A program made the translations under genes and the position numbers. Below are positions 27,209 through 41,400 of a DNA stretch of 64,000 nucleotides, in pieces. Every line of letters starts with the position of its first letter. The first letter of the stretch is position 1. This DNA is from Piper betle (taxonomy: Eukaryota > Streptophyta > Magnoliopsida > Piperales > Piperaceae): contig JAURVB010014456.1 of assembly GCA_033002965.1 (NCBI GenBank), forward strand, positions 1-64,000, read 5' to 3'. A model generated the notes under the pieces. The model ran no database searches and had not been told where the DNA came from. It was given only the letters and a program-made list of their open reading frames with translations.

Positions 27209-30200
27209 CTAATGCTTCTGCTGTGATGACAATGGAGTCGTACCTTCATCCTCAACATATCCATTTATAAAAAATTCAGTGCAGTTCTTTTGACACCCAC
27301 GATTATAAGGATTCTGCAAGCGCCCATCCGGACCACGGAGATATCCATATCTGGCAGCATTTGCCAACTCATTGGTAGTGATGTTACGTGCTATCTGCAA
27401 TAGAAAACCAACTTACTAAAGTAATTTCACGTCGCGACTCACTAACACATGATGCCATAGTTCAGGATGGACAAAGTACACAACTCATAGATTGCAATAG
27501 TATTTATTTCACAAAAGTGAACTAATGAGTATGACTTTACATTTTCAAGGAATTATTACCTGTGAAGCCTGCGAAACCGTCAGCACAAGACCTAAAGAAA
27601 GGCAGATAATATCAACCAGAAGAAAAACCACGGCACCAATATGCTGGCTAAACAGATGGTAGACCCATGATTCAGCTGCTGGTATGATCATCAGATCAGT
27701 CCACATTCCTGCTCCATTTGAGAGAACGATTTAGTTATGAAAGAAGAAAAATTATGGAATTCTAAATGGTTTTATAGTTTTCACTTACTTTGTATTGTAG
27801 TTGCAGCACCAACCGTCGCAGTCAATGTTGCCAAAACTACAAATATAAAGAAGTCCCACTTATTTTTCTGCAGTCCAACAACATGAAGAAAAGGAGAGAA
27901 ATTTAACAACCAGATAATTGAAAAGGATGCAAGGGTATATTCCCTGGGCACAATAAAATTCATTTCCCAACAAAAGAATTCTACCCGGCTTAAAAACATG
28001 GTGCAATCATCTAATTGCCTACCTATCCATAATACAAAATTTATTATTCTTCTGGGCTGACTCAAACCGTCACAACTGAACACATATCTGTCATACAACA
28101 ACAAAGAAAAAGGATGAGACGATTTTGTCACCTTTCCCACACAATTAGATATCCATGGGCAATGATGATCAAACTGCTCCACACAATGCTTACAAGAAGG
28201 GCAATGCTTGGATCGTAACCGGCCTTATAATCTAATTACAAATAACAGTACAAAGAGTAAGCAAACTTATAGGATCACAACCAGAAGTGATTAAAAATAA
28301 GATACAGAAAATTGATTAATTTTGTCTTTTATCAAGACCAACCATTTTTTTAGTCACCTTGCAAGTCGGGCATAGTTGGGACCAATTTCCGGTCCAAAGT
28401 GAATTGTCGGAATCAATATCCAACAAGAGATCCTAAAAAATAAAAAGATGAAACAACACTTTAAGACCATATTGTGGACAAACAGCAAATCAATATATCA
28501 ATGGAATAAGATAAAACCATAAGCCTTAGTTTTCTTTTGATTCGTCAATAAAATAAAAGGCGTATTAAACAATCCTCACCATGCAGAAGTTTTGTGCAGC
28601 TAGGAGTTAACTCCAATAATTAAAATTACTTTTTAAAAGAGAAACTTGTAAACTATGCTGAAGATGGAGGAAAGCTAAATTCAGTACTAAAAATATACAA
28701 CAATAAACGCTCAAAAAAAAATCAAGTTAAGTAACTGACATATACAGCTCCGCCATTTTCTAATTGATCAATTCGCTTCTTTACAAAACCTGGATCCTTA
28801 CTGCAAGAACAAATGTATTAACCAATATTACAAATAACATTAAACTGCAATCAATCTAGACAGCATCTATCATAAAAAGAAAAAAGAAGATTTTGCATGT
28901 TCTACTAAAAACAATTGGTGAGTGTCAATACAAAAACTTCTGCAAAAATTATTGCAAATTTACATCCTGCAAGCTCCAAATGAAACCATTGGGGTGGAAA
29001 GGATTCTCTTAGGTAGTGGCAGTAAATATTCAGGTCATCCAAGCAAGTAAACCTGCCATTGTTTGTGCATTGCTAGTTCCAAGCCCAGCCAAAGGAGGGG
29101 TGGCATCAGGAAGGGGATCCAGCAATCAACATTTTGCCATTTGTAATAACATGAATCCTAGTTTAGGATCCACATTCCCAATGCCTTTTGAGTATCAGGT
29201 GGAAGAAAAAGAAGAAGAAGAAGAAGAAGAAGAACCTAACAAGTGAGTTTCTTTCATCCACACATCTGTTAAGTAGCTGTGTATAGTTAGTAATGTCCAA
29301 ATGCATAGCCAAAGCAGGTTTAATTTCAAAACGAACCCAGGTTTCAGGGGGCCCTAATGTGGGGGGTTCCCTTATAATCTATGTGTACTTTCCACAGCAA
29401 ATGACAGCCACACAACTGTATTACAACTCATAAACATAAATAATGAAAAGGAAAAAATATTTGTGAACTACCTGCTACATCTGTAGAACATAAACAGTGT
29501 AACACCCGCAAGAGAAAGAGCCAGCCAACCCCAAAGTCCAACAACAGCAGTCACTTTCATGAAATTGGATGCTGGCAACAATATCTTAAAGTAAGTCATT
29601 TTGTCTAGGTCTTAAGTTAACATGACATTATCTGATTCCAAAAATGCCATACCAGCAAGAACAGAGTTGAGAAAAAGAATGACTTCAGAGATTATAACTG
29701 AAAATAAAATGGGGGCATATCCTCTCTTGCCAATAATACCAAAGCATATTTTATCCTGCCATGAAGTGCCATGTATTTTTCGTGTATTTGTCTGAACACA
29801 AAAGCACACAAGTTATAATAATGGGTGATGATTTCTATCAGAAAACATGTGAAAATTCTTGAAAGATAACCAACGAGCAACCAACAGTTGAAAGAATGCA
29901 GAAAAGAGTTGTGCCCTTCAGTCTTATAAGAAAACAGTGTCCAACTGGCACAAAAAAGAAAGAGAATTTTCTCCCTACTAAAGTAATATGTTTGGTTGAC
30001 CCTTATGCTGAATTGTGATTTTGAATTTCCACATGAAACTTTCATTGAACCGTTTGAGAAATGATTGTGTGGTATCATATGTATGAAATCCAACAACAAC
30101 ATGGAGAGTTAAAACAGAAGAGGGTTGTAACAATTTAGACTAGCATTTCAATGTGAAAAACATAAAAAAGATATAATGTCTTTCAAACACAACAAGCAAA

Positions 30201-33200
30201 ACTGATTACTCAGGGAACTACCACGAAAGCCCCTCCAATAAAAGGGAAGCAACTTCTGAAGATACAAGTCTCGAAAAGTAAAATAGATTAGAAAGAGATT
30301 GGGGAAAAAAGAGAGGTATGCAAAAAAGAAAATGAAAGAAAGGTAGAGCTTAGTTTGTCTCCCTTGTGGCAAAACTCCCTCCATGGAGCATTTCAAACTA
30401 ATGCTTCATGACTCTAGCAGAGAAAGTTCATCCAAACTTCATCTTTCATGTTTTCTAGTGACATAAGTGATTTAAATGTTTTCGATCAACCAAACGCTTA
30501 ATTTATAATTTGACATTAAAAATGAATGTCAGACAAGAAAGTTACAGGTTTTTTACGTAGTCAATGTGTAGGAATCATGATCATCGTCACCACCACATCT
30601 CAGGTAGGCTGACGCTGGCGGCATCGATTTGCAGTTGCCAATTTATCACTTTTCATCTAGCTTGTTGACACAAACTCATGCAAAAACGAATGGGTGAATT
30701 GTCAAGCCAGATGTCCGCTGAACCATTTAAAAAGGGATGGGGGGGTGATTAATGAGGTTTTAGAATCATCATCATGTACTTCGACGAAGAGTTTCAACCC
30801 AAAAAGTCGTCGTGTTGAAATGGATCACAACTAAGAGCAACACAATACCACAACCTTATTATCAAATTGAGTAAAATTTCTCCAAATAATCCTGTGCAAG
30901 AACTTCCAAGCGGTACTAAAAGGTGCCAAGTAACAACAGAAATTCGTAAAAAAAGCAAATGACCTTGCAGTTCGTAAATCTAGGCAGATATAGGCCAGCA
31001 TGCATTTTATAATGCTACCAGAAGAAAGAGATTTGTTTCAACAGGTACGTACAAGAAAAAAGCAACATGTCGATGACCTTTATCAGAGGCCAACTGAGCG
31101 GGGGTAAAACCAGAATTATCTTTCAGCAACAAGAGTTCCTTACTGCCAGTATGAACAAGCACAGTGCAAGCCTCCACGTTTCCTCTAAGTGCAGCCCAGT
31201 GCAAGGGGGTACACCCTAACAAGAAAATATGATCAAATGCGTTTCAGATGACCGTGAAAATGCAGCCAAAATAAAAAAGCAAAAATTATGCTGGTTCCAA
31301 GAAAACTTAAAGGCTCTGTTTGGACAACAGGAAAGAAATGTAAATAACATAAAATTTTTAAATGGTTAACTTACTAAAATTAGCATATATGCAATATATT
31401 TCTAAGAAAAATTAATAATTTTACAATGTATTTTGTGTTCAAATTAATTATGATTACCTTTAAGTGTTATCCCATGTGCAAAAAATTTCCCCCTTTCTCT
31501 TATCTTAATTTTTTTGCTCATGGGAGAGCACATATGTGGCCTACACAAAGTAATCATAATTATTTTGTACTCTCACTTGGATGTAATCATACTTACTTGA
31601 TATAAAAATAATAAAACTTAATAGTATTTTAATATAAAATAACTATTTTTGGTAAGGTTGATTATTTTAAAATTTTCATATCATTTATACTACTTTCATG
31701 CCAATCAAACAAACCCTAAGAGAATGCTTTCCCATCAGTTTTCCTTGTCATGGTATATCCCAGCAGAAACAGATATAGAAACAAATATAGACAAGAGTCG
31801 CATTTGTGCTCCAACCATCCCGCACATATGACAAAAGATCAATTTTAAAGGCAAATGGAAGTCCTTAAAAAAATATGTTTGAAGAGAAACACACTAGTGA
31901 CAAAAAGTTTGACAAAACAAAAAGGGGGAAAAAATGCAAAACGACGATTGCCACCTCTAATTGAATATACTCTTTGCATCCTTGTATAACTTCAAGGAAA
32001 AGCAACTCACACAAAAGTTAATCAGGTTGAGATTTACCCGAGAGATTCACCTTCCACCAGCTAAAGCAAAAAATACATCAAAGTGTTGGTAAAGTGAACA
32101 GAAACAATCCTCCATCTAAGTTTTGAACTTTGACTGAAATCGGCCAAAGTTAACATATCACACAAAAAGGCGAAATCATTTACCAAGATGATTCACCATG
32201 TATTCACATTTTTTATTTTGTATAGAAACATTTACACCACATAGAGCAAATTATTCCTTTTTATTTTTATTTTATTTTTAAAAAATAAACAAGCACAATA
32301 CATAATATGGTTGAGGGTAATTTTAAATGATAGATGCTCTAAACAAAGTTCTTCTCACAGAAAGATCAAAAGCTAAAGGCTTGAGTACAATCTATGAAGA
32401 TAAGATTTCAAACATGGAAATCTAAAGATAGTGATACGAACTTAATTCGTATCTGGGGATTTTAGGACAAAAGGTGCTAAATTTAGAGACAAAATAGGAG
32501 TAAAATACATGAATTTAGGGCAAAGGAGAGATGATAACCCATGGGGGGATAAAGGGAAAGCCCTGCCGGGCTCCAAAAGAGATAGACAATAGTTTCTGCA
32601 ACTCAAATCTCCCTTCATTTCTTTTAATTAGAAGATTACAAACCTTTTTACAATCAATTACACAAATAAAGGTACCTACTAGATAAAAGTGCCCATCTCT
32701 AATCTCAATCTAGACCATACAAGCAGAACACCATTATATTCAGTTAGTTAGTTAGTTATTCTCATACACAAATTATGCATGTGTCAATCCCCTCTTGTTG
32801 AAGAAACCTTGTCCTCAAGGTTTGCACACCATGGGCTTTAGCTCTTGCAATTGATACAAATTTATGGCTGCCACAACCTTGGTTAGCATCAAATCAGAAA
32901 TTTGGTAACTATCTTGCACAGGCAACAATCATTCAGCACTTTAAATTAGGAGCTCCCGAGTCACAGTACTATTTGAATCAGAATACAACCTAGTGCATTC
33001 AGACATATGTGGCTTTGGTATTGCCCCTTTGAAATGTAGACTGGAGTTATACACCGCTTTAGTTACACTTTACTAATCCTGAAACATCTTCTAATTGGAA
33101 AACTGGCATCCCTTCAAGCGAGTAAATATTCAACTCCTAAAATATTGATTTGCACCCAAAGAGATTGGCCTGCATGATATTAATCTCTTTGTTACTAAAG

Positions 33201-34636
33201 GCTCCTTGACCAAAATTACTTTCCAAATTCACAAGACAAAGATAAAAACCAACTGAGACTCTCATGATTCTCCATCTGTAGATCACATTACCTCTTTAAA
33301 CAATCAACTACCTCTCTCATTGCACAACCCATCTTACAAAGCTTTTTTTTTTGACAATGGGGTAAATAAGAGCAAAAGCTTTGTCTTTATCCCCATTATA
33401 GAATACTTGACAAAACAAACAGGGCAATTTATCTCATGAAACATTGATTACACCACCTGGGCCCCAAGTTCTCCTCAATTGTTCAAACAACTTATCCATA
33501 AAACTCCATTAAGAAATTTTTGAAAGCATAAATAAGACATCAAAGCTGTAGTGAATTTTTTTCTATGTAAGTGGCGAGAGTTATTCTGCATAAAGATCCA
33601 TTCCCATTCAAAACAGAAGTATTATGATTGGAACTTGAGAGACATGAACAAATAGGTTCGCGGTTCAAAAACCTTTCCATAGGCAAACCAAAAAGATACA
33701 AGCATTTATAAATTGAAAACTTACCCCTTCAATGAATTCCTTTTTGGTAAAATCATTTTCCGGATACTTGGTTTGCAGAGACTAGGCAACAGATCTTGAT
33801 AGTTTGCCTCAAAAGAGGGCATCGACTTTGTCTGTGATCTGTTTGCTACTCAGCAAGCCTCTTTGAATCTGAATTTGAAGATGCAGTCATCAATATATTG
33901 AGAAATTTGGAGACAGATAAATCACCCATTGGCTCGGAGGGAATATTGTTTCTCGGCTCATGAATGCGTGGGTCGCTCGGCTCTGAAACCAATTGATACG
34001 AACTTAATTCGTATCAGGGGATTTTAGGATAAAAGGCGCTAAATTGAGGGACAAAATGGGAGGAAAATAGACAAATTTAGGGTAAAGGAGAGACAATAAC
34101 CCATGCGGGATAAAGGAGAAAGCTCTGACGGGCCTCAAAAGAGATAGACAATAGTTTCTGCAACTCCAAATCTTCCTTCCTTTCTTCTAGTTAGAAGATC
34201 ACATGCCCTTTTTACAATCAGTTGCACAAATAAAGATAACTACTAGATAAAACTATCCATCTCTAATCTCAATCTCGACTGTACAAGAAGAACACCATTA
34301 TGTTTAGTTAATTATTCTCATATATAAATTATGCACGTATCAGATAGCTTTCTACAAAAAGGAACAATAACTCATGTAAACTAGCTAAGAAAAATGACAG
34401 ACAGATCAACATCAACATGAAACTAATCAAGAAATGTTGCCTACCATCTTTATCTTGTCTCCCTTGGTCTGAATCTCGAAACAAAAGCAACCTTATAGTA
34501 TCCGCAAAACCTTTGTAAGCAGCCCTGCCAACCACATGATAAACATAAAATGCAGGAAACGAAAAAAATAGTTTCTTATTTTGATTCCAGCGTAGCCTAT
34601 TTCTTTAGACATAAGAAAATTCAGTAGCATCTATTT

Positions 34637-34667
<31 letters not shown>

Positions 34668-35628
34668 TTGTGACAAAATCATTTGGTCTGAGCAAAACTC
34701 CCGATATGAAGCACCAAATAGATGCTATTAATGATTTGAAGCTTATGAAGGTTCAACATATATCCTACCTACAGCGCAATAAATAGATGCTACTACCAAA
34801 TTTCCGACAGCATTCATCACCTCCCAGAATGCAAATCCTCCAGTTTTTCATTAAGTTGAATTTTTTCCTTACGCCCGAATCTACAATTACTATGGACGTC
34901 ACTAATTCAAATAAATGCACAAGAACACTAACAGGTCACACAACATCAGCGTACCAATGAAGAGGACTCCTCCCATCTTTATCAAGGGACTCAAAATCTG
35001 CTCCATACCTAGCAATTACACGATTCAAGAAACCCGTTTGCCCATACTGCGCTGCAACATGAACTGCCTGGAAGAACAACATTGACAATTACTACAACAG
35101 AGCTAATCAACATCATGCATGAAAATTCACCTCAAACACACACAGTACCCGGTATCCGTTCACATCAGCAGCTTCAACTCTCGCCCCATTCTGCAAAAGA
35201 ACGTCGGCGACGGCGACGGACCCGCGCACGGCCGCCCAATGTAACGCCGTCTGCTGCGAATTATCCACCGCATCCACAGCGCCCCCGCGCTGCTCCCCAC
35301 CGCTCCAACAAAACCATCATCATCGGACCAAGCAAAATGATTCAACCTTTCAACTAAGAAAACCACCAATATCGAAACAACTTACATCGATGATATACTG
35401 GGCGACATCCGGGTAGTTGTTGAGAGCCGCCCACTGGAGGGGGTAGTACCCGTTGCCGTCGGGATCGGAGACGGGCCGGCCCTCGAGCTCAACGAACCGC
35501 CGGAGGCTATCGAGATCTCCGTAGGCGGCTGCGGAGTGGACGTTGAACACCGACAGTTGGCCGTTGCCCTTTCCGGCGACCACTCCGGCGGCGCCGGCGG
35601 CGTCGGCGACGATCTCGATCTCCGACAT
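27209..35628 (-). CDS. PAT24: Ankyrin-repeat DHHC protein S-acyltransferase (TIP1/PAT24 type)
   Basis: Thirteen exons on the minus strand: 35386-35628, 35149-35292, 34955-35067, 34445-34524, 31049-31215, 29653-29791, 29472-29571, 28740-28800, 28358-28432, 28132-28231, 27789-27867, 27560-27708, 27209-27394, about 544 residues. The N-terminal half is ankyrin repeats ([64 protein letters not shown]). Two hydrophobic segments follow, then the Cys-rich DHHC domain ([29 protein letters not shown]), two more membrane segments and the TTxE-like [18 protein letters not shown]. The enzyme palmitoylates proteins at Golgi or plasma membrane. TIP1 mutants have root-hair and growth defects. Oddities: exon 10 is 100 nt where 99 are needed, with one extra base near 28219-28222 just before the DHHC Cys cluster. 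The C-terminal tail is shorter than in Arabidopsis. Intron 4 (31216-34444) carries a complete small LTR element. Confidence 0.9.
29057..29190 (+). repeat. Dispersed repeat in an acyltransferase intron
   Basis: TTGTGCATTGCTAGTTCCAAGCCC and TCCTAGTTTAGGATCCACATT are collinear with the reverse complement of 13841-13985 in the WDR5 intron. A (GAA)n tract follows at about 29205-29231. The overlapping + frame (29016-29246) is not a gene. Confidence 0.6.
32432..32786 (-). repeat. 3' LTR of the small retroelement
   Basis: 355 bp, TG...CA on the minus strand, direct copy of 33994-34342. Confidence 0.9.
33994..34342 (-). repeat. 5' LTR of the small retroelement
   Basis: 349 bp. The primer-binding-site-like sequence lies directly next to it at 33979-33992 on the minus strand. 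Confidence 0.9.
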
Positions 35629-38469
35629 GGGAAACGCTAACCTTCCGTGAAGGAGCCCAAGCTAACACGTCAATACCCTTATCATTTTATAATTTAAAAA
35701 AATAAAAATAAAAAAAAACTTTTTAATCATTTTCTCCCGTGCATTCGGTCGGAAAGAAAATAAAATTTGGGAAGCACCGTTCTCACATTTTATCGTTTTT
35801 TTAATATTTTTTTAAAAAAAATTGTGATTTTTTTATTATAATAGAAAGAAACTCAATTTTTTTCTTTTATTTTCTTACAAACTAAATAAATACAAATTTA
35901 AAAAAAATATTGTTTTTATATATATTTTTTCTTTTTCTTCCAATTCACGTAAAAAATCATTTGTCCCACAAATTTAAAATTCGCCAAGTTACAACTTTAT
36001 TTTTTATTTTACATTAAATAATTTTATTATATATATATATATGACAACAAAATTAGAACTTTTTATCAAAAAGGAGAAAATTTGATATTATTAAATAGTA
36101 AAAAATCAGGCCTAATTATAAACAAATATGAAAAAATAATATAAATTATTTAAAATATTCTCACTCTAAAAATTAAAATAAATTTAAAAACTAATATTTT
36201 TTAAAAAATAATTTTTATAAGTCAGCCTCCACTGATTATCCTAGGCTTCGTGTATGCCCTCCAAACGCCCCTGACTTAGGGGCTGCCAACCTAGTTAGTA
36301 GGGTTATCCGTGGTTAGGCAATTTATTATTTTACGGGTTATTTTAAATTAAAATTAAAATAAATTAACGAAATTTTTTTATCTTTTAAAAATTAATAAGA
36401 AAAGTAATAAAATTAACTGCATTGTTTCCATTTTAAAATGATAGTGGCAAAATTAACCGTTGTTACTGTTTATCATGGATTTACTATTTTATTTGCTTTT
36501 AAAAATAAAAATATAATTTTATTGAATTAATAAAAAGTAATATTATCTCTGTGTTTAATATAAATTTTATATTACTATATTGCGTCACCAACTTGAGTTG
36601 AAGAAGCTTGGCAACAGTCTTCAGGACATTTAAATTTTTAATAATGTGGAATGCAACGACAAACAGCTCACAGTACCTCCTTGAAATTGGTTTTGCATCC
36701 CTTTATGTTTGTAACTTTAATAATTATCTGTTGAGTTTATTTTCTATCGGTCGTGGATAATATTAGTGATTTATATATTAGTTAATAAAAATACCTTATT
36801 TCTTAAATTAATTTTTAGATTAAAAGAGACTTATGACACCTTTAAGCCCCAAAAATGGCAAGTTACGATCTTGGAAGATTTCGTGTTTGCCTATGCTGAT
36901 TGTCGGAGCTTCCTTTATGAATTATAATTGATGATTTGAGGAGAATTGTCAAACTATAATACTTTCATAGGTTCTACTTGATAATTTGAAGGGAGTTGTT
37001 AACGATAATAATTATGAGGTTACTCGATATATGAAGAGAAATTGTTGAGTTTATTAAGGTTTCCTATATGCGAAAAAGAGTTGTTGCGTTTATTCCACAT
37101 TAGTTGTTAATGACATTGATGACTTGAATTAGGCTAATAAAAAGTCTTATTTATTGAGTTAACTTTTACATTAAAAGAGGTCTGTAATAGTTATTACAAG
37201 TTTCTTTTAAGGGCCAAAGGGGCCCAACATTATTAACTTCCATTGTGGTTTCACATGCAAACAATCACCAAATTTGATTTTGATTTAATAAACTTGTGGT
37301 GTTACGTACAAACGACTGTGCTGTCTAAGATGCATGCAGGCGCGCGACCACAACTTCGCTACTACATGCGTTTGTCGAGTTGCCAAACACCTGATAGAAG
37401 AGAAGGTCATAGAATGTGTGCATTGTGGCTGCCGATGATGGGGAAGTGGAGATTTAACTCAACTCCCATAGAATGGTGTCAGGGGAAGTCGAATTCATCC
37501 ATTTTACCGTCATCTATCTAATCTAATCTATATGTGCTCGAAGCAGTTTCTTGAGATATTTGTTCTTCTAGAGCTCTTATGATTTTATGTGCAGTGGATT
37601 GGGGCAGAGACGAGAATGGGTGTTTCCTTTTCCATGAAATCATGTTATTGAGGTTAGGTTGTATTAGATGGTCCTGTTATTGAGGCCTACCTTGCTTGTA
37701 TTAAGAGAAACATATCTTGTTTGGATTATATAATGTGACCATGTGACAGAGATCCTACCCGAGTTGTTGAGACGTAGAATGTATGGCCGCATCTGCATTA
37801 TATGGGTTTTATAAATGTTGGAATGCTGATTATTAATTCTTGTATTGTTTGATGAGATGATCCTAATTACATTGTTATAAATGACTGCATTTTCATTAGG
37901 TCCTGCAATAAAAATTTTAATAACTACCTCAAAATTTTACTATTTTCATGATATATTCTATGGCCCGGAGGTCCTAGAGATTTGAGATAGTTATATTTAT
38001 AAAAATAATAAAATTAGCTTCCATTACTGCCTCTATATATCTTTTGGAAACTATCAACAACCTCCTACAAAACATCATTAGCCTTTTCATCACCAAGCAA
38101 TCACATTCCAAGGTGACAATCAAGTAGATTTACCAACTTCACACAATTATTTCCCGTGACCTTGCCTGCAAAAGGAGTTGTAACAATACTAATCCAGCCA
38201 TACAAATTCTGGATCTAATAAATTGATCCGAGGCTGTGAAAATTGTCATATACTGTCGTAAGAAGGAATAGATCTTGAATAAAAAAATATTGATTAATGA
38301 ACGAAATATACAGCTAACGTAAACATATACAAGGGACAAAAATTATTTGCGCTGCGTTTGACACTATGATTCTAACAGAAATTACTAAGCACTATACAAA
38401 CTTCGACTGATTTCCTGGGTATTCAGGCATACGAGAAAATGAAAACGAGGAAGCTCTTGGATAGGCAAT
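35629..38469. other. AT-rich intergenic, no gene seen
   Basis: 35700-36600 is extremely AT-rich. 37243-37521 has an open frame without recognisable content. The left end should hold the acyltransferase promoter and 5' UTR, but no clear TATA position was chosen. Confidence 0.5.
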
Positions 38470-41400
38470 CTAGTAAGCAGAAACGTTTGGAGAATTAGCG
38501 AAAGGATTAAATATACGGCCATCAGAATATAGTTGAACCAAATCGATTACTGAGCTATTTCCATTTGGGAGACTAGCCGCTCCACCAGCATTCAACCTCT
38601 GCAACCTTGAAACTCGAATTCCACCATTTAAATTCCACGCATTCTGTTTTAAAAATATAGCGACCAACAAGTGAGATGCTTGATTCAACCATTTTCTGCC
38701 CATAAAGATCCTGTGTCTCAGAAATTCAAGCTCAGAGTTAATAAATGATTTTCATGTCCTAAAAACTGATATCGATTGGTGAGAATCATGGGGCATATAC
38801 AATATTGAAACGGATATGATATACAGGTCAAATCATAACGGAGTAGGAGAAAGTTCGTTGAATAAATCAAATCATTACTTACACTCACCAGTAAGCGATA
38901 CTGATTTAAAATTCGCAAGTAGGTTTGTTTCCATCGTAAGTTATGGCTTTGTCAACCATTTCTTGAAGTTCATGCCTATGTTTTTCCTTAATAAGGATCT
39001 CCTAAAAACAAAAAACAAACCCAAAAAAAATGAGACCATATGTAACACCTCAAACCTAGTTTACGTTAAGAACCGAACCGAAATGTCACCGGTCCTAATT
39101 AAGTCCGCTAACCTGAACCCAACCCTACTGATCTACTATCGATGTTTCGAGATAGAAAATGTTTATTATTATGCATGAATGAATGCATAATAATAAATTT
39201 AACACACTACTACATGGATGACATGCTAAAATATTTAATTCAATCGCATAAAAACATTCTCGACATTTGAATCTCGACCCACTTATTCATTCTAATCACA
39301 TTTCACTTTTATCATTCGATTAGCACACTAATATCTATTTCAAATCATAATATCACTATTCATTTATACTTACCACCATCTTCATCATAATTATTTTCAT
39401 TGTTTATAATTATATAATAACACAATTAAAATAGTCAAAACAACTATTCGATCGACCCGTATGCGTGTGTGCAAGAGACAACACTGCTCCTGCATCCAGG
39501 CTAGCTCATCCTATTCATGATCATCACTTACATATATTATAAAAATATGTCAATAACGAATGTTACTGGTCCAAAAATATAATTAATATCAAACTGATTA
39601 TAAGAGCAAACTCTCATATGAAAGAAAATATTTACGTAAAACTCTGAGGGCATCTCCTGAATTGAAATCATCCTTTAATTGAACTGATTTATTACTATTG
39701 ATGCCTCTCTTAGCATTTTATCATTTCTCTTTTTGATCCCTTCGGACTACTATCATATCCTAAGTCCTTTTTCAGCGCCTCTTCCACTGACCTTGTCAAC
39801 GTCGTAGACGTGTCGGGCTCACTGAGTCAGTGCCAACGGTACCCAATACCGCAACCATCCCGTTTGTAGCCACCGTCGACAACCGTTGCCCAAAAACTAC
39901 CGCACCACCGCCGATCAACACCACTGGTCACCGTCAGATCATCGCCGACCATTTCCCTGCCGTTTGGTTATCGCCCGACTTCTACAACCCAACAAAGCCA
40001 CCATAATGACGCCGTGCTCCCATCGCCGATCCAGCCAACGGCGACTATCGCCACTGCCATCCAGTCGCCGTCTTGACGTCATTGACCCTCCCGCGACCTT
40101 CCCCTACCGAAGTGGAGCTCAACACCGCCCATCCCGACCGGATCTCGTCACCCCACCATCAACCACCATTGTTTTACCCTTTTTTTGACGAGCCACCTCC
40201 TCCACTGACTTTGTCGATGTCGTAGACACGAAGGCTCACCGAGCCAGTTTCAATTATACCACATACCACCGCCATCCCAAGTGTAGCCGCAGTCAACAAC
40301 AGTTGTTGGCAAACCACTGGAATTATGAGTACGAGAGACTATTTTGTTGATAGATTATTTTGTTAATTTGTAATCTTTATAAATGTATATTTTTCTTCAA
40401 AACGATATATTTTCGAGCATATAAATGACCCCATTTCGAGCTCCCAATCGAGCCAATTTCGAGCTTTCACATGAGCCGGTTTCAAACTCTCACACGAGCG
40501 GGTTTCGAACTTCCAAACATGTTAGTTTAAGTGTATTCGAGCTCGAACAATATAAAAAATATTCGAGTCGATTTCGAGCATACATGCTCAAAACTCGTTC
40601 AATATTGAGTCGAGTTCGAACGAATTTCGAGCTATTCGAGCGAGTTTGAGCACAGGGCGAGGTCGGCTCACTCGCTCATTTAGCAGCCTTAATTATACTA
40701 ACTATTTGCTGGTGAAATAATGGCAACCATAATTGTTTGTGAGTTTCCACTAAGACCATCTTTAAGAATCCGTGTCAGCTTGCTGCACAAGAGTATTATG
40801 CACATATCCGCAAGCAATACCTACTTCAGAAGAATGATTGTATGTTAGTGACTGAAAAAATACCTATTTCGATAAGGAACATATGCCAGGCCCCTCTTAT
40901 GTTGTTTCCCCAAAGCATTAATGCAATTTGCTAAAGCAAGTAGTGAACGATTAATATTGGCTCCAGCTCTTAGTTTTTGGCCGCCACTGTTTGTTTCAGA
41001 TGCTCTCTCACTACAAATTGAGCGTTCAATAAAACAAGGAAGCCCCGCATTAATGCATAACTGAGAACTTAAATGGGAAAATATGTAAATTAAATTCAAA
41101 AATAAAAATAAAAAAACTATACGTTAGCAGAGTTGAAGACATGCATCACCCGCCTTCCAGCAAGGTCAACTAGTGCAAGTTTTCCACGCAAAATTTGACT
41201 CTGGAACTGGCTTCGTTGTTTCCTTTTCACAGAGATCTCCAGAACAGCATGTGAGTTAACATGACAATGCTAAAAAGGCATAGAAGCTATTATTACTCAC
41301 ATCAACTATGCATGATAATAGCATAAACCGACATCGTGCTCATGAGTGTTTCACAGGCTAGGGCCACATGACATTGACGAAAAACAAGAGTAAAATCTTT

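Larger units (their letters stand above)
32432..34342 (-). mobile_element. Complete small LTR retroelement (TRIM-like), inside the acyltransferase intron
   Basis: Two direct LTRs, 32432-32786 and 33994-34342, about 12% different by eye, flank a 1.2-kb interior without gag or pol. The exact 5-bp target duplication GATAG lies at 32427-32431 and 34343-34347. Read on the minus strand, the 5' LTR (33994-34342) is followed by TTGGTTTCAGAGCC (33979-33992), close to the tRNA-iMet primer site TGGTATCAGAGCC. AAGAGGGG precedes the 3' LTR as a polypurine tract. LTRs begin TGACACATGC / TGATACGTGC and end GTATCA, the last 21 bases being a near-palindrome GATACGAA-TTAAG-TTCGTATC. Size and lack of ORFs point to a non-autonomous TRIM- or LARD-type element. 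It lies in the same orientation as the host gene, within one intron, so splicing may be unaffected. Confidence 0.9.

Noticed and set aside
29016..29246. 76-residue + strand ORF ending in poly-Glu
   Set aside because: Lies in an intron of the acyltransferase and overlaps a dispersed repeat and a (GAA)n tract.
36001..36100. AT-rich stretch considered as a matrix-attachment or origin-like site
   Set aside because: Base composition alone is not evidence, and many similar stretches occur in the window.
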